Shown piece by piece: positions 56,102-64,000 of a stretch of 64,000 nucleotides of DNA. The notes below the pieces were generated by a model. That model made no database searches. It was not told where the DNA came from and worked only from the letters and a program-made list of their open reading frames with translations. The DNA comes from Bartonella sp. AU55XJBT. GTDB lineage: Bacteria > Pseudomonadota > Alphaproteobacteria > Rhizobiales > Rhizobiaceae. How positions within the stretch are numbered: the stretch's first letter is position 1; each line of letters begins with the position of its first letter. The DNA is taken from positions 244,527 through 308,526 of the forward strand of contig NZ_JAQITC010000001.1 in assembly GCF_028618525.1 (NCBI RefSeq), in the 5' to 3' direction. The position numbers were made by a program, and so were the translations under genes.

Positions 56102-57946
56102 ATGGCGGGTACAAGATCATCTTTGGGCGCTAAAGCAGGTAACGCCCCTTATCGCACTGTAGATCATAAATTTGATGTTGTTGTTGTTGGGGCAGGGGGG
56201 GCAGGATTACGTGCAACACTGGGTATGGCAGAACAAGGATTAAAGACAGCTTGTATCACGAAGGTGTTTCCAACGCGCTCGCACACGGTTGCAGCACAAG
56301 GGGGAATTGCCGCATCACTTTCAAATATGGGACCTGACAATTGGCAGTGGCATTTATATGATACCGTGAAAGGTTCTGATTGGTTGGGCGATACCGATGC
56401 AATGGAATATTTGGTGCGTAATGCCCCAGCTGCTGTATATGAATTAGAGCATTATGGCGTTCCTTTTTCTCGAACGCAAGAAGGAAAAATTTATCAACGT
56501 CCCTTTGGTGGACATACGACACAATTTGGTGAAGGTCCCCCTGTTCAACGGACTTGTGCTGCAGCAGATCGTACAGGCCATGCCATTTTGCATACGCTTT
56601 ATGGACAAAGCTTAAAGCATAATGCGCAATTTTTTATTGAATATTTTGCACTCGATCTTATCATGACCGATGGGGTTTGTACGGGGGTTGTGGCGTGGAA
56701 TCTCGATGATGGTACAATACACCGTTTTTCTGCTAAAATGGTTGTTCTTGCAACCGGTGGTTATGGGCGTGCTTATTTTTCTGCAACATCAGCACATACC
56801 TGTACGGGTGATGGGGGTGGAATGATCACACGGGCTGGATTACCCCTCCAAGATATGGAATTTGTGCAATTCCATCCTACAGGCATTTATGGTTCTGGCT
56901 GTCTCATTACAGAGGGCGCTCGTGGGGAAGGGGGCTATTTAATCAATTCTGAAGGTGAACGCTTTATGGAGCGCTATGCGCCTTCCTTTAAGGATTTAGC
57001 TTCACGCGATTTGGTTTCACGTTGTATCACTCTTGAAATTCGTGAAGGGCGTGGCGTTGGACCAAAGAAGGATCATATCCATTTGGTTCTCAATCATATT
57101 GATCCTGCAATCTTACATGAGCGTTTACCAGGGATTTCTGAATCCGCCCGAATCTTTGCAGGGGTGGATGTTACAAAAGAACCGATTCCTATCTTGCCAA
57201 CGGTTCATTATAATATGGGGGGGATTCCTACCAACTATTATGGGGAAGTTCTCAATCCAACGGCTGATTCGCCTGATCGTATTCAACCAGGACTGATGGC
57301 GGTAGGTGAAGCGGGATGTGCTTCTGTTCATGGTGCTAACCGCTTGGGATCAAATTCATTGATTGATCTTGTGGTGTTTGGGCGTGCTGCTGCCATTCGT
57401 GCAGGTGAAGTTATTGATCGGAATGCAGAAATTCCGCCTTTGAATGAAGAAGCTATTGACGAAATTATAGCGCGTTTTGATCGTTTACGCTTTGCACAAG
57501 GAGCAATACCAACAGCTCTATTGCGTGAAAAAATGCAACGCACGATGCAAGAAGATGCAGCAGTCTTCCGTACAGAAGATTCTTTGCAACAGGGATGCCA
57601 GCGGATGAATAAAATCTGGGAGGAATTGTCTGATCTTAAAGTCACAGATCGTTCCATGATATGGAATTCTGATTTGGTTGAAACCTTAGAGCTTCAAAAT
57701 CTCATGGCAAATGCAATCATGACTGTTCATTCTGCAGCAGCACGTTTAGAAAGCCGTGGTGCTCACGCCCGTGAAGATTATCCAGAGCGTGATGATAAAA
57801 ATTGGCGAAAACATACGCTTTCACATTTGTCAAAAGAAGGTAAGGTGACGTTATCATATCGACCTGTCCATGTGGACCCATTAACATCTGAAGCTGATGG
57901 TGGAATCGATTTAAAGCGCATTGCACCTAAAAAACGGGTTTATTAA
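56102..57946 (+). CDS. sdhA: Succinate dehydrogenase flavoprotein subunit
   Basis: 614 aa. Oxidises succinate to fumarate. Rossmann motif [15 protein letters not shown], the FAD-attachment histidine in [13 protein letters not shown], active-site regions [33 protein letters not shown] and [18 protein letters not shown]. Flavinylation and early assembly may need the SDHAF4-like protein encoded at 33616-33831. Complete. Confidence 0.97.
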   Translation: MAGTRSSLGAKAGNAPYRTVDHKFDVVVVGAGGAGLRATLGMAEQGLKTACITKVFPTRSHTVAAQGGIAASLSNMGPDNWQWHLYDTVKGSDWLGDTDAMEYLVRNAPAAVYELEHYGVPFSRTQEGKIYQRPFGGHTTQFGEGPPVQRTCAAADRTGHAILHTLYGQSLKHNAQFFIEYFALDLIMTDGVCTGVVAWNLDDGTIHRFSAKMVVLATGGYGRAYFSATSAHTCTGDGGGMITRAGLPLQDMEFVQFHPTGIYGSGCLITEGARGEGGYLINSEGERFMERYAPSFKDLASRDLVSRCITLEIREGRGVGPKKDHIHLVLNHIDPAILHERLPGISESARIFAGVDVTKEPIPILPTVHYNMGGIPTNYYGEVLNPTADSPDRIQPGLMAVGEAGCASVHGANRLGSNSLIDLVVFGRAAAIRAGEVIDRNAEIPPLNEEAIDEIIARFDRLRFAQGAIPTALLREKMQRTMQEDAAVFRTEDSLQQGCQRMNKIWEELSDLKVTDRSMIWNSDLVETLELQNLMANAIMTVHSAAARLESRGAHAREDYPERDDKNWRKHTLSHLSKEGKVTLSYRPVHVDPLTSEADGGIDLKRIAPKKRVY

Positions 57947-57960
57947 GGGTAGAATGAAAT

Positions 57961-58740
57961 ATGGTACAAATTAAGCTTCCCAAAAATTCTCAAGTAAAAC
58001 CGGGAAAGGTTTGGCCTAAACCTGAAGGTGCGACAAAACTGACAGAATTTCACGTGTATCGTTGGTCGCCTGATGATGAGGAAAATCCCCATCTGGATAC
58101 CTATTATGTGGATCGTTCTGCTTGTGGCCCTATGATTCTTGATGGGCTTTTATTTATTAAAAACCATATTGATCCGACTTTGACACTTCGCCGATCTTGC
58201 CGTGAAGGCATCTGTGGTTCCTGTGCGATGAATATTGATGGAACCAATACATTGGCTTGTACCAAAGGTATGGATGATGTAAAGCACCCCATTAAGGTCT
58301 ATCCTTTGCCCTCCATGCCGGTTGTGAAAGATTTGGTTCCTGATTTAAAGCGCTTTTATGCTCAACATCGAGTCATTGAACCTTGGTTGCAAACTGTTTC
58401 GCCAGAGCCTGCAAAAGAATGGTTACAAAGTCACTCCGACCGCCAAAAAATTGATGGTCTTTATGAATGTATCTTATGCGCCTGTTGCCAAACATCATGT
58501 CCAAGTTATTGGTGGAATGGTGATCGTTATTTGGGTCCCGCTGTTTTGCTCCAAGCTTATCGCTGGATTGCAGATTCACGTGATGAGATGTGTGGTGAAC
58601 GTCTGGATAATTTAGAAGATCCTTTTCGCCTTTATCGCTGTCATACGATTATGAACTGTGCGCAAACTTGTCCAAAGGGATTAAATCCAGCAAAAGCGAT
58701 TGCTGAAATTAAAAAACTCATGGTTGAACGCCGCCTTTAA
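57961..58740 (+). CDS. sdhB: Succinate dehydrogenase iron-sulfur subunit
   Basis: 259 aa. Carries electrons from FAD to quinone. The [2Fe-2S] site lies in [16 protein letters not shown], and the [4Fe-4S] and [3Fe-4S] cysteines in [17 protein letters not shown] and [17 protein letters not shown]. Begins 14 bases after sdhA and ends the operon. No strong terminator is visible right after it; only a 5-bp GAGAT/ATCTC hairpin near 58797. Confidence 0.96.
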   Translation: MVQIKLPKNSQVKPGKVWPKPEGATKLTEFHVYRWSPDDEENPHLDTYYVDRSACGPMILDGLLFIKNHIDPTLTLRRSCREGICGSCAMNIDGTNTLACTKGMDDVKHPIKVYPLPSMPVVKDLVPDLKRFYAQHRVIEPWLQTVSPEPAKEWLQSHSDRQKIDGLYECILCACCQTSCPSYWWNGDRYLGPAVLLQAYRWIADSRDEMCGERLDNLEDPFRLYRCHTIMNCAQTCPKGLNPAKAIAEIKKLMVERRL

Positions 58741-60119
58741 AAAATGACGCCTTCATGAAAGTAAAGGTTCAGGCTCGAAATAGTATGGCCTTTGGAGATT
58801 TAATCTCTAAGAGCCCATTGGCTTCCATAAGATGGTCAACATAATTATTATTACTTTAAAAAGACATGAGTCTTTCGGGTAAAATGAATACTTAAAACAG
58901 CATGTTATGTAAAAACAATATGCTATGTGTTTTTATTTTCATTAAATCTGTATCAAAACTCTCACTTTAATGTATGATTCACTTAATCGTTTTTTATAAA
59001 AAGCTTATCTTACAATAGAGCATAAAAAACAAAGAATAATACAAACATTATAACGTATGTAAATCATTCAAATGAAATACAAATGAGTGACGATAGTTCG
59101 TAATTTTATGATACGTTTATTATAATATCGAAAATATTGTTGATATGCAGTGATTGAAGGCTTTTGATATCATCATCCCATATATTTAAAGGTCATATTT
59201 TGTTTTAGGCATTCGATTGTTAAGTACATTAAAAAAAACAAAATTTATAGTTCTCAAAATCGGAGAGCATAAAATCACTCTCTATTATTCTGATAGATTA
59301 TATAATGAAGGGGGTAGGAGTTTAAAACTATTATAACGTCAAACGATTTGAATTTATTAGAGAGCCCAAAAAGGCTTTTGAGGAAATATCAAATTTATAT
59401 AGGTTTAATCTTTATTTTTCAGTGTAAAATATATTTCTTAATATAAAAGAGAGCTCTACAAAGTATTAATGATATGATCCGTTATTCTTTGTGTATTTAT
59501 TTGGTTGTGCTATAAAATACCGTCATTTGCGATGTGTGCTTAAAGTGGTTAAAAGTTCACTCTGCTAGGCAAGGAGACAGAGAGTTGAAAGATCAGTTTG
59601 GGTTGAGAAGTTTAATCCTTTGAGGTGGGGATATGTGTCCCACGTGATATGGTTAGTAAAGCTTTCTTTAGAGAAATTTGATTGTTGACAAGTTGGTATG
59701 GAATAAGAATCTTTCTTCTCTCAAGGAATATCGGTATGTCACTGTACTTTTTATTCCCGAATGAAATGTGAGTTATAGATGCTCAATCAGAATGATACTA
59801 TACTTATATTGGGTTCTTCGTATCTGAAGATTGTTTGGGTAAAAAACATACTTATTGATCACTGAAAATAAGCTTTTGTCTTGATGACGATAATTATTGG
59901 TGATGATCGGTATCTGTTTCACGAAGCTCTTATTGATAGGCAAATCAAAATTTATTCTTTTCTCTTTTACATCAAATATACATTTTCCAAAGATAAATAG
60001 AGAGAATGATCGATAGAATCTCATATGCGATTTTTTTTCTATTCACTTTTTTCTTTTTTTGTTCATGAAGCGTGTAAAAAATACATTGGAGAGGCTAAGA
60101 GAAGAGATGGTGTTCAATG
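58741..60119. other. 1.4-kb gene-free stretch between sdhB and the trw locus
   Basis: AT-rich, with no gene I can recognise on either strand. A minus-strand frame at 59773-60024 (83 codons) has no recognisable motif and looks like chance. The word AAAATACCGTCATT at 59514-59527 also occurs at 41291-41304. The length and position suggest decayed material at the border of the acquired secretion locus. Confidence 0.5.
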
Positions 60120-60151
60120 AAAAAGCCGTAACAATTGGTTACGGCTTTTTT
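60120..60151 (-). terminator. Bidirectional intrinsic terminator after trwD
   Basis: A 13-bp inverted repeat, AAAAAGCCGTAAC at 60120-60132 and GTTACGGCTTTTT at 60138-60150, with a 5-base loop, 36 bases beyond the trwD stop. On the minus strand the final A-run reads as a T-run, so it can end the trw transcript. Confidence 0.85.
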
Positions 60152-60186
60152 CGTCTGTGTGCTTTCATTGAGAGAGCAAGCCTTAT

Positions 60187-61248
60187 TTAAGCGATTTTTG
60201 ATTTAGCAAAAATCGGGTCGTAAAAAACTTCAGAAAGTTTTCTATCTTTAAAGAACAATATGACATCAACTGTTGTGTAAAGAACAATCTTTATCATTTC
60301 TATCTCGAGTTGACGGCCAACTTCTGATCTTTTAATCAAGGTGGCACAGCGCTCAAAGGTCTGCAAAGCACTGTTGGCATGCGTCGTTGTAATCGATCCA
60401 GGATGACCTGTGTTGAGTGAATTAAGATATTCCCATGCTTCATTGCCTCGTAATTCAGCAAGAAAAATTCGGTCAGGCGATTGACGCATACAGGCATCTA
60501 GACATTCTTCAGCTGAAACACGACCCACATTGTTACCATAAATCATATTTACGTGATTAGGATGATTGGGTAGAAAAAGCTCATGAACATCTTCAATCGT
60601 GATGATACGCTCTTCTACAGGGACTTTTTCAATGAGCGAGCGGGCAAATGTTGTTTTCCCCGATCCTGTCTTGCCAGCAATGATGATGTTGCGTTTGTGA
60701 AGGACGCATTCTTCCAAAAATTCAAGAATTTTTCCCTCACGTTTACGTTGTAAGAGCTGAACTTCAAATGGTTCTAACCGCGTGAAGTCCTGCTTTGATA
60801 ACAAGTTATTGGCTTCTTTTGCTGAAGGCTTGTTAAAACTTACATCGGAAAAATCATCAAATGCTCCTTCTTCTTTGAGTTCTTCTAACGTCTTAACGAT
60901 AAGAGAATGTTTACGAATCACAAAAGAAAGAGTGCCATCAATGACAGCTGGCGTTTGGATAATTGTACCACGTTGTCCACCAGGCAAGAGCACGTAATTA
61001 ATACTTTTAGGAGCCATGCCGTTATAAACGATAATCGCTGTAATAAGCGTTTGCAAAAAAGCTGTTGTTAGCTCTGGCACGCTATGAACCTGCCACCCGT
61101 TGAAGCTTTTTGTCCATACTTCACAGGGGCGGCAGATCGATAATTCAGTGATCTTAGGATCTTCTAAGAAACGATCAAGCGGTTGCAAAAGCTGAGAAAC
61201 TGCTTGATCTTTTTGTATCGGGTTAACGTGTGACGAGACTGTAGACAT
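60187..61248 (-). CDS. trwD: Type IV secretion ATPase TrwD (VirB11)
   Basis: Hexameric traffic ATPase at the cytoplasmic base of the secretion channel. 353 aa from the ATG at 61248, which overlaps the end of trwE by 26 bases; an upstream in-frame start at 61272 would deepen the overlap. Walker A AGKTGSGKT, Asp-box ERIITIEDVHEL, Walker B region FLAELRG, His-box TGHPGSITTTHANS. Last gene of the locus, followed by a terminator. Confidence 0.85.
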   Translation of the reverse strand: MSTVSSHVNPIQKDQAVSQLLQPLDRFLEDPKITELSICRPCEVWTKSFNGWQVHSVPELTTAFLQTLITAIIVYNGMAPKSINYVLLPGGQRGTIIQTPAVIDGTLSFVIRKHSLIVKTLEELKEEGAFDDFSDVSFNKPSAKEANNLLSKQDFTRLEPFEVQLLQRKREGKILEFLEECVLHKRNIIIAGKTGSGKTTFARSLIEKVPVEERIITIEDVHELFLPNHPNHVNMIYGNNVGRVSAEECLDACMRQSPDRIFLAELRGNEAWEYLNSLNTGHPGSITTTHANSALQTFERCATLIKRSEVGRQLEIEMIKIVLYTTVDVILFFKDRKLSEVFYDPIFAKSKIA

Positions 61249-62359
61249 CGCTGAAATCCAGATCACGAGCAACGAAAATATTTATTCGTTCGCCTTGGTT
61301 TTTATAAAGAGTTGGTGCTATATTGATCGAATTTTGAAGAACATCGCTTACTACTGATTCAGCATTATGAGCCCCTTGAGGTTGTGGGTTCTCTTTATCC
61401 TCTTTGCTACTTTTATTGATTTTACCTCTTACCCATTCTCCTAAATCACCGATAATACTCACCATAATTGCGCCACTAAAACGCTCCCAAAAGTGTCTAT
61501 CAACCCAGCCACCAATACCTGATTCACCAAGAGGACCTGTACCAGGTGAGTCAAGATTGACAATAACTCCAGAAGGGGTTTCAATGCGTAACCATTGTAC
61601 AAACACACGTGTTTGTCCTTGCTGTAAGCCACTTTGGTAAAAACCAACGACTTTAGAACCACGGTCAAGCAAGACAACACGACCACTTGTAGAATAAATA
61701 TCCCGTGTCAAATGACATGTCGTCATTCCAGGTTGTGACGTGATGATTTTTGTTTCCAATGTACAATCTATTTGCGTTCCTTGTGTAATCAAAAGATCAC
61801 GGTTACGAAGTTGCGCCGCATGTGATCGACCTAAACGTACAGGTTGGAGATTTAATGCACCACTGTCATCATTCGATGTTTTAGTTTCTGTAGATCCTTC
61901 GCTCCCACCATTGTTAAGACTAGAACTAAGCATACGTTTACGCGCTAATTCTTCAGAATCTTGGAGCATATGTGGGGGAACGGTTGTTTGAAGAAGTTTA
62001 GCTAAGGCTGGTGAAATATCTAGGCTTGAATCTTCAGTCTGTGTTGGTTTTTCTTCTTCTACAGGTTTGGGCTCTTCTATAACCCGGGGGATATAGCTCG
62101 GTATAATTTGCTGTACCGTTTGTTGTGTTTTTTCTTCCTCTACTTCCACGGTACTACCCATTTTTAAAGCCTTCCAAGTTAGAGCAATTGGCACCGCTAC
62201 TATGACAATAAGTCCTACAATTAACAATGCACGGGTCCCTGGAATTGTCGGACGGCGATCTGAACCTAGTTCAGAGCTCCCATAGGCATCTTCAATATGT
62301 TTTTGCTCTATATTGTCCAGTTTCCTACCTTTTTCATCTCCTTCCTTATTGTCAAACAT
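61223..62359 (-). CDS. trwE: Type IV secretion protein TrwE (VirB10)
   Basis: Envelope-spanning core protein, 378 aa. Short cytoplasmic N-terminus, one membrane helix (about 44-64), a proline/glutamate-rich linker, and the C-terminal VirB10 beta-barrel domain (from about 185: RNRDLLITQGTQIDC, then GWVDRHFWERFSGA and ERINIFVARDLDFS). The ATG overlaps the trwF stop in a TAATG, with AAAGGAGG before it, so translation is coupled. Confidence 0.87.
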   Translation of the reverse strand: MFDNKEGDEKGRKLDNIEQKHIEDAYGSSELGSDRRPTIPGTRALLIVGLIVIVAVPIALTWKALKMGSTVEVEEEKTQQTVQQIIPSYIPRVIEEPKPVEEEKPTQTEDSSLDISPALAKLLQTTVPPHMLQDSEELARKRMLSSSLNNGGSEGSTETKTSNDDSGALNLQPVRLGRSHAAQLRNRDLLITQGTQIDCTLETKIITSQPGMTTCHLTRDIYSTSGRVVLLDRGSKVVGFYQSGLQQGQTRVFVQWLRIETPSGVIVNLDSPGTGPLGESGIGGWVDRHFWERFSGAIMVSIIGDLGEWVRGKINKSSKEDKENPQPQGAHNAESVVSDVLQNSINIAPTLYKNQGERINIFVARDLDFSDVYSLVTR

Positions 62360-63165
62360 TATTTTCCTCCTTTATTGATACGATAAACCACCGAAGATAC
62401 TGTTCCAGTTGTGTTTGGTATACCATGGGGGTCATAGGCTTCATTAAAAACAGCGAGAGCGCGTTTACCAAGTCGTATGATCCATTTAGGATTGACCTTA
62501 TGAACGGCGATAATATCATTCGAACTACCGATGACGGTGCGCGGTATTAAGCTTTCATTCCCTTCAGCATCTACGACATAAATCGATGGCATATCCATGT
62601 TAGCAGGAAACTTAAAGTAAGTAATACGCCCATTGTCCCAAGCATTGATGGGAGCAATATCTTGATGACCGCTCATGGTGTAACTGAGATTATAGCCCTT
62701 CACGCTTTGGTGAAAACCACGTTCAATCGCAAGGCGTCGGTTGTTTTCTTCTGACTTTTCATCGGTTGAATCGGGATAATGGAAAGCCAATTCATAGGTT
62801 GATCCCGCACGGTCATTTCGAAATTGCAGTCGAAATTTGTAACTCCGTTTGTCAGTTACAACGATGAGATTGGTATTGGCAAGTTCTGCTTTTGGTTTAA
62901 TAAAAATATGCCGCCCTTTATGCGCAAAGGCATAGGCTTCTGAATCGCCAAAGGCATGAGTGATATACTGTTCACCTTCTTCAAGAATAATATGTGTTGC
63001 TACTCCCAGAACTGTTTCAATTTGAACCACATCGGCTTCGTTATATGTTATATAGCGAATGCGGTGATCATATTGTGAATTTGATGGACTTTTGAGTGCC
63101 TGCACAGGTACTGTATAAAGAGAAGAAAACGAAGACAATAGAACAACAAATGCAAGTTTTTTCAT
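62359..63165 (-). CDS. trwF: Type IV secretion protein TrwF (VirB9)
   Basis: Outer-membrane core component, 268 aa from the ATG at 63165 (an in-frame start at 63186 would overlap trwG and spoil the signal peptide). A signal peptide ends near VPVQA; then the VirB9 N-domain (DHRIRYITYNEADVVQIE, AFAHKGRHIFIKPKAE) and C-domain (DNGRITYFKFP, LGKRALAVFNEAYDP). Forms the outer-membrane core complex with TrwH and TrwE. Confidence 0.87.
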   Translation of the reverse strand: MKKLAFVVLLSSFSSLYTVPVQALKSPSNSQYDHRIRYITYNEADVVQIETVLGVATHIILEEGEQYITHAFGDSEAYAFAHKGRHIFIKPKAELANTNLIVVTDKRSYKFRLQFRNDRAGSTYELAFHYPDSTDEKSEENNRRLAIERGFHQSVKGYNLSYTMSGHQDIAPINAWDNGRITYFKFPANMDMPSIYVVDAEGNESLIPRTVIGSSNDIIAVHKVNPKWIIRLGKRALAVFNEAYDPHGIPNTTGTVSSVVYRINKGGK

Positions 63166-63178
63166 AACAATCAATTCC

Positions 63179-63880
63179 TTAATCATTCAACAGTATTTCT
63201 GGGTCAGAACGGTAACTTGTTACTTGAAAACCAAGAGGGTTAAGCAATCGATCAGATGATTTCATGGGTGCACCGACATAGGTATAACCAATTGTTGCAA
63301 TCTGGTGCTGTTTTGGTCCAGTAGCAGCACCGCTGCTGTCAAGTTGTTGAGTCGTAAAACGTACAGTTGCTTGACCAAGGCCATTAGGCTGGATTGATCG
63401 TATTTTAACAGTGATACGTGCTTTGTTGGAAAGCACTTTATCTCGTGCATTTTCCCCATCATAGATTTTATAATATTCTTGCTGAACAGCAGCTGCACTT
63501 AAAAGTGCTGTTGTATCATAATTCAGTTGAATAGTATCATAGTCATAAGTTTCGCGGTTAAGTACATATTGGTTGAGCCAATATCTATCTACAACTTCAC
63601 CATAGCTTTCTTCGTGCTCGCGCATAATTGAAATAACATCAACAGCACCTGTTGTGTTATCAACGCGTAACACTAAAGGTGTAGGCGCTGGTTGGGAAAA
63701 TCCAATGACGCCACATATCATACCGAATAAGCCAAAAAGACCAACAGCACTTGCTACACGCCACGCCGTTCTGCGCGACCTTATAAATTCGCTTATAAGA
63801 TCCCGTTCTAGACCACGACTTTCTTCGTAATAACTGCTAAGTTGTTCGGCTTTCACTGGTTTTGCTTGTTTTGTTTTCAT
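63179..63880 (-). CDS. trwG: Type IV secretion protein TrwG (VirB8)
   Basis: 233 aa. Cytoplasmic start with YYEESRGLERDLISEF, one membrane helix (about 41-65), and a periplasmic VirB8 domain (NTF2-like) with VDNTTGAVDVISI, EESYGEVVDRYWLNQYVLNRETYDY and DKVLSNKARITVKI. These phrases are close to what I recall of R388 TrwG, and support the Trw name over VirB/Vbh. The ATG overlaps the trwH stop (ATGA). Confidence 0.85.
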   Translation of the reverse strand: MKTKQAKPVKAEQLSSYYEESRGLERDLISEFIRSRRTAWRVASAVGLFGLFGMICGVIGFSQPAPTPLVLRVDNTTGAVDVISIMREHEESYGEVVDRYWLNQYVLNRETYDYDTIQLNYDTTALLSAAAVQQEYYKIYDGENARDKVLSNKARITVKIRSIQPNGLGQATVRFTTQQLDSSGAATGPKQHQIATIGYTYVGAPMKSSDRLLNPLGFQVTSYRSDPEILLND

Positions 63881-64000
63881 CTGTCTCCTCGCTTAATTTC
63901 GGCAGGGATTGTTTTATTAATAGGCACACGGTTCCTATCATTGGGTTGTTTGAGCTTTGGTGCTAATGCACAAGCTGATAAAAGGTTTGCAATCAAAATC
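63877..64000 (-). CDS. trwH: TrwH (VirB7-like) lipoprotein, truncated at the window edge
   Basis: The last 40 codons are inside the window. They contain a lipobox (LLSAC) followed by a short proline/asparagine-rich mature part (ALAPKLKQPNDRNR) and a basic end. The stop overlaps the trwG start, as in VirB7-VirB8 pairs. It anchors the outer-membrane core through its lipid and TrwF. The start lies beyond the right edge of the window. Confidence 0.8.
   Translation of the reverse strand, partial: ILIANLLSACALAPKLKQPNDRNRVPINKTIPAEIKRGDR

Noticed and set aside
59773..60024. Minus-strand frame of 83 codons upstream of the trw terminator
   Set aside because: No motif, no ribosome-binding site, and composition of the surrounding AT-rich gap.
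1..64000. CRISPR array, rRNA operon, tmRNA, RNase P RNA or SRP RNA
   Set aside because: No regularly spaced repeats and none of the diagnostic conserved words of these RNAs were seen on either strand.

Overview
The window comes from an AT-rich alphaproteobacterium of the order Hyphomicrobiales (Rhizobiales), almost certainly a Bartonella. Three things point there. Gene blocks follow Brucella/Agrobacterium order but are eroded (decayed argH, no hemC/hemD beside the HemY-like gene, CobS/CobT without cobalamin genes). Intergenic regions are long and full of gene remnants. The right edge carries the end of a type IV secretion locus whose VirB8-like protein resembles R388 TrwG, as in the trw-bearing Bartonella lineage. 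I do not assign a species.

Layout. 1-5.6 kb: tRNA-Gly, a three-gene ABC importer (binding protein, permease, ATPase), holA with a decayed copy of its own 3' part, and tyrC. 6-14.5 kb: YihY/BrkB and UPF0178 genes convergent with a TlpA-like thioredoxin; then argH (pseudogene), a small lipoprotein, lysA, a TIGR02302 membrane protein and a methyltransferase. 15-24.3 kb: an OmpR-type regulator that lacks its phosphoacceptor aspartate, an EVE-domain gene, tsaD, mitofilin-like and HemY-like envelope genes, a glutamine amidotransferase, and a DUF2125-type gene broken in a poly-T run. 25-36.4 kb: NAD-glutamate dehydrogenase, carbonic anhydrase, ffh with a structured leader, chorismate mutase, rpsP, an SdhAF4-like gene, htpX and an RsmB-type methyltransferase. 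36.4-44.2 kb: heparinase-like gene, a DUF1127 mini-gene, purH with a decayed copy of its 3' end, SURF1, rpmB and a queuosine-precursor transporter. 44.7-46.6 kb: an adenine methyltransferase with a HaeIII-family restriction enzyme, probably acquired. 46.6-54.8 kb: cobT, cobS, a J-domain protein, bolA, xerC, a SapC-like gene, rimM, trmD, rplS. 55.3-58.7 kb: sdhCDAB. 60.2-64 kb: trwD, E, F, G and the end of trwH on the minus strand.

The core genes support translation and protein targeting (ffh, rpsP, rimM, trmD, rplS, rpmB, tsaD, RsmB), respiration on glutamate and succinate (GDH, SDH, SURF1) and the envelope (HtpX, TlpA, lipoprotein, Trw). Glutamate dehydrogenase feeding 2-oxoglutarate into the TCA cycle, with SDH nearby, fits an intracellular parasite living on amino acids.

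A scattered layer of mobile DNA runs through the gaps. At least four, and perhaps seven, intergenic stretches carry decayed pieces of the same tyrosine-integrase gene. The best is at 24.39-25.12 kb and still reads as an integrase across several frames. One short piece lies just upstream of the restriction-modification pair. The most unusual points are the restriction-modification pairing (HaeIII-type nuclease with a D12 adenine methylase), the regulator without its phosphorylation site, the poly-T frameshift, and the repeated partial duplication of 3' gene ends.
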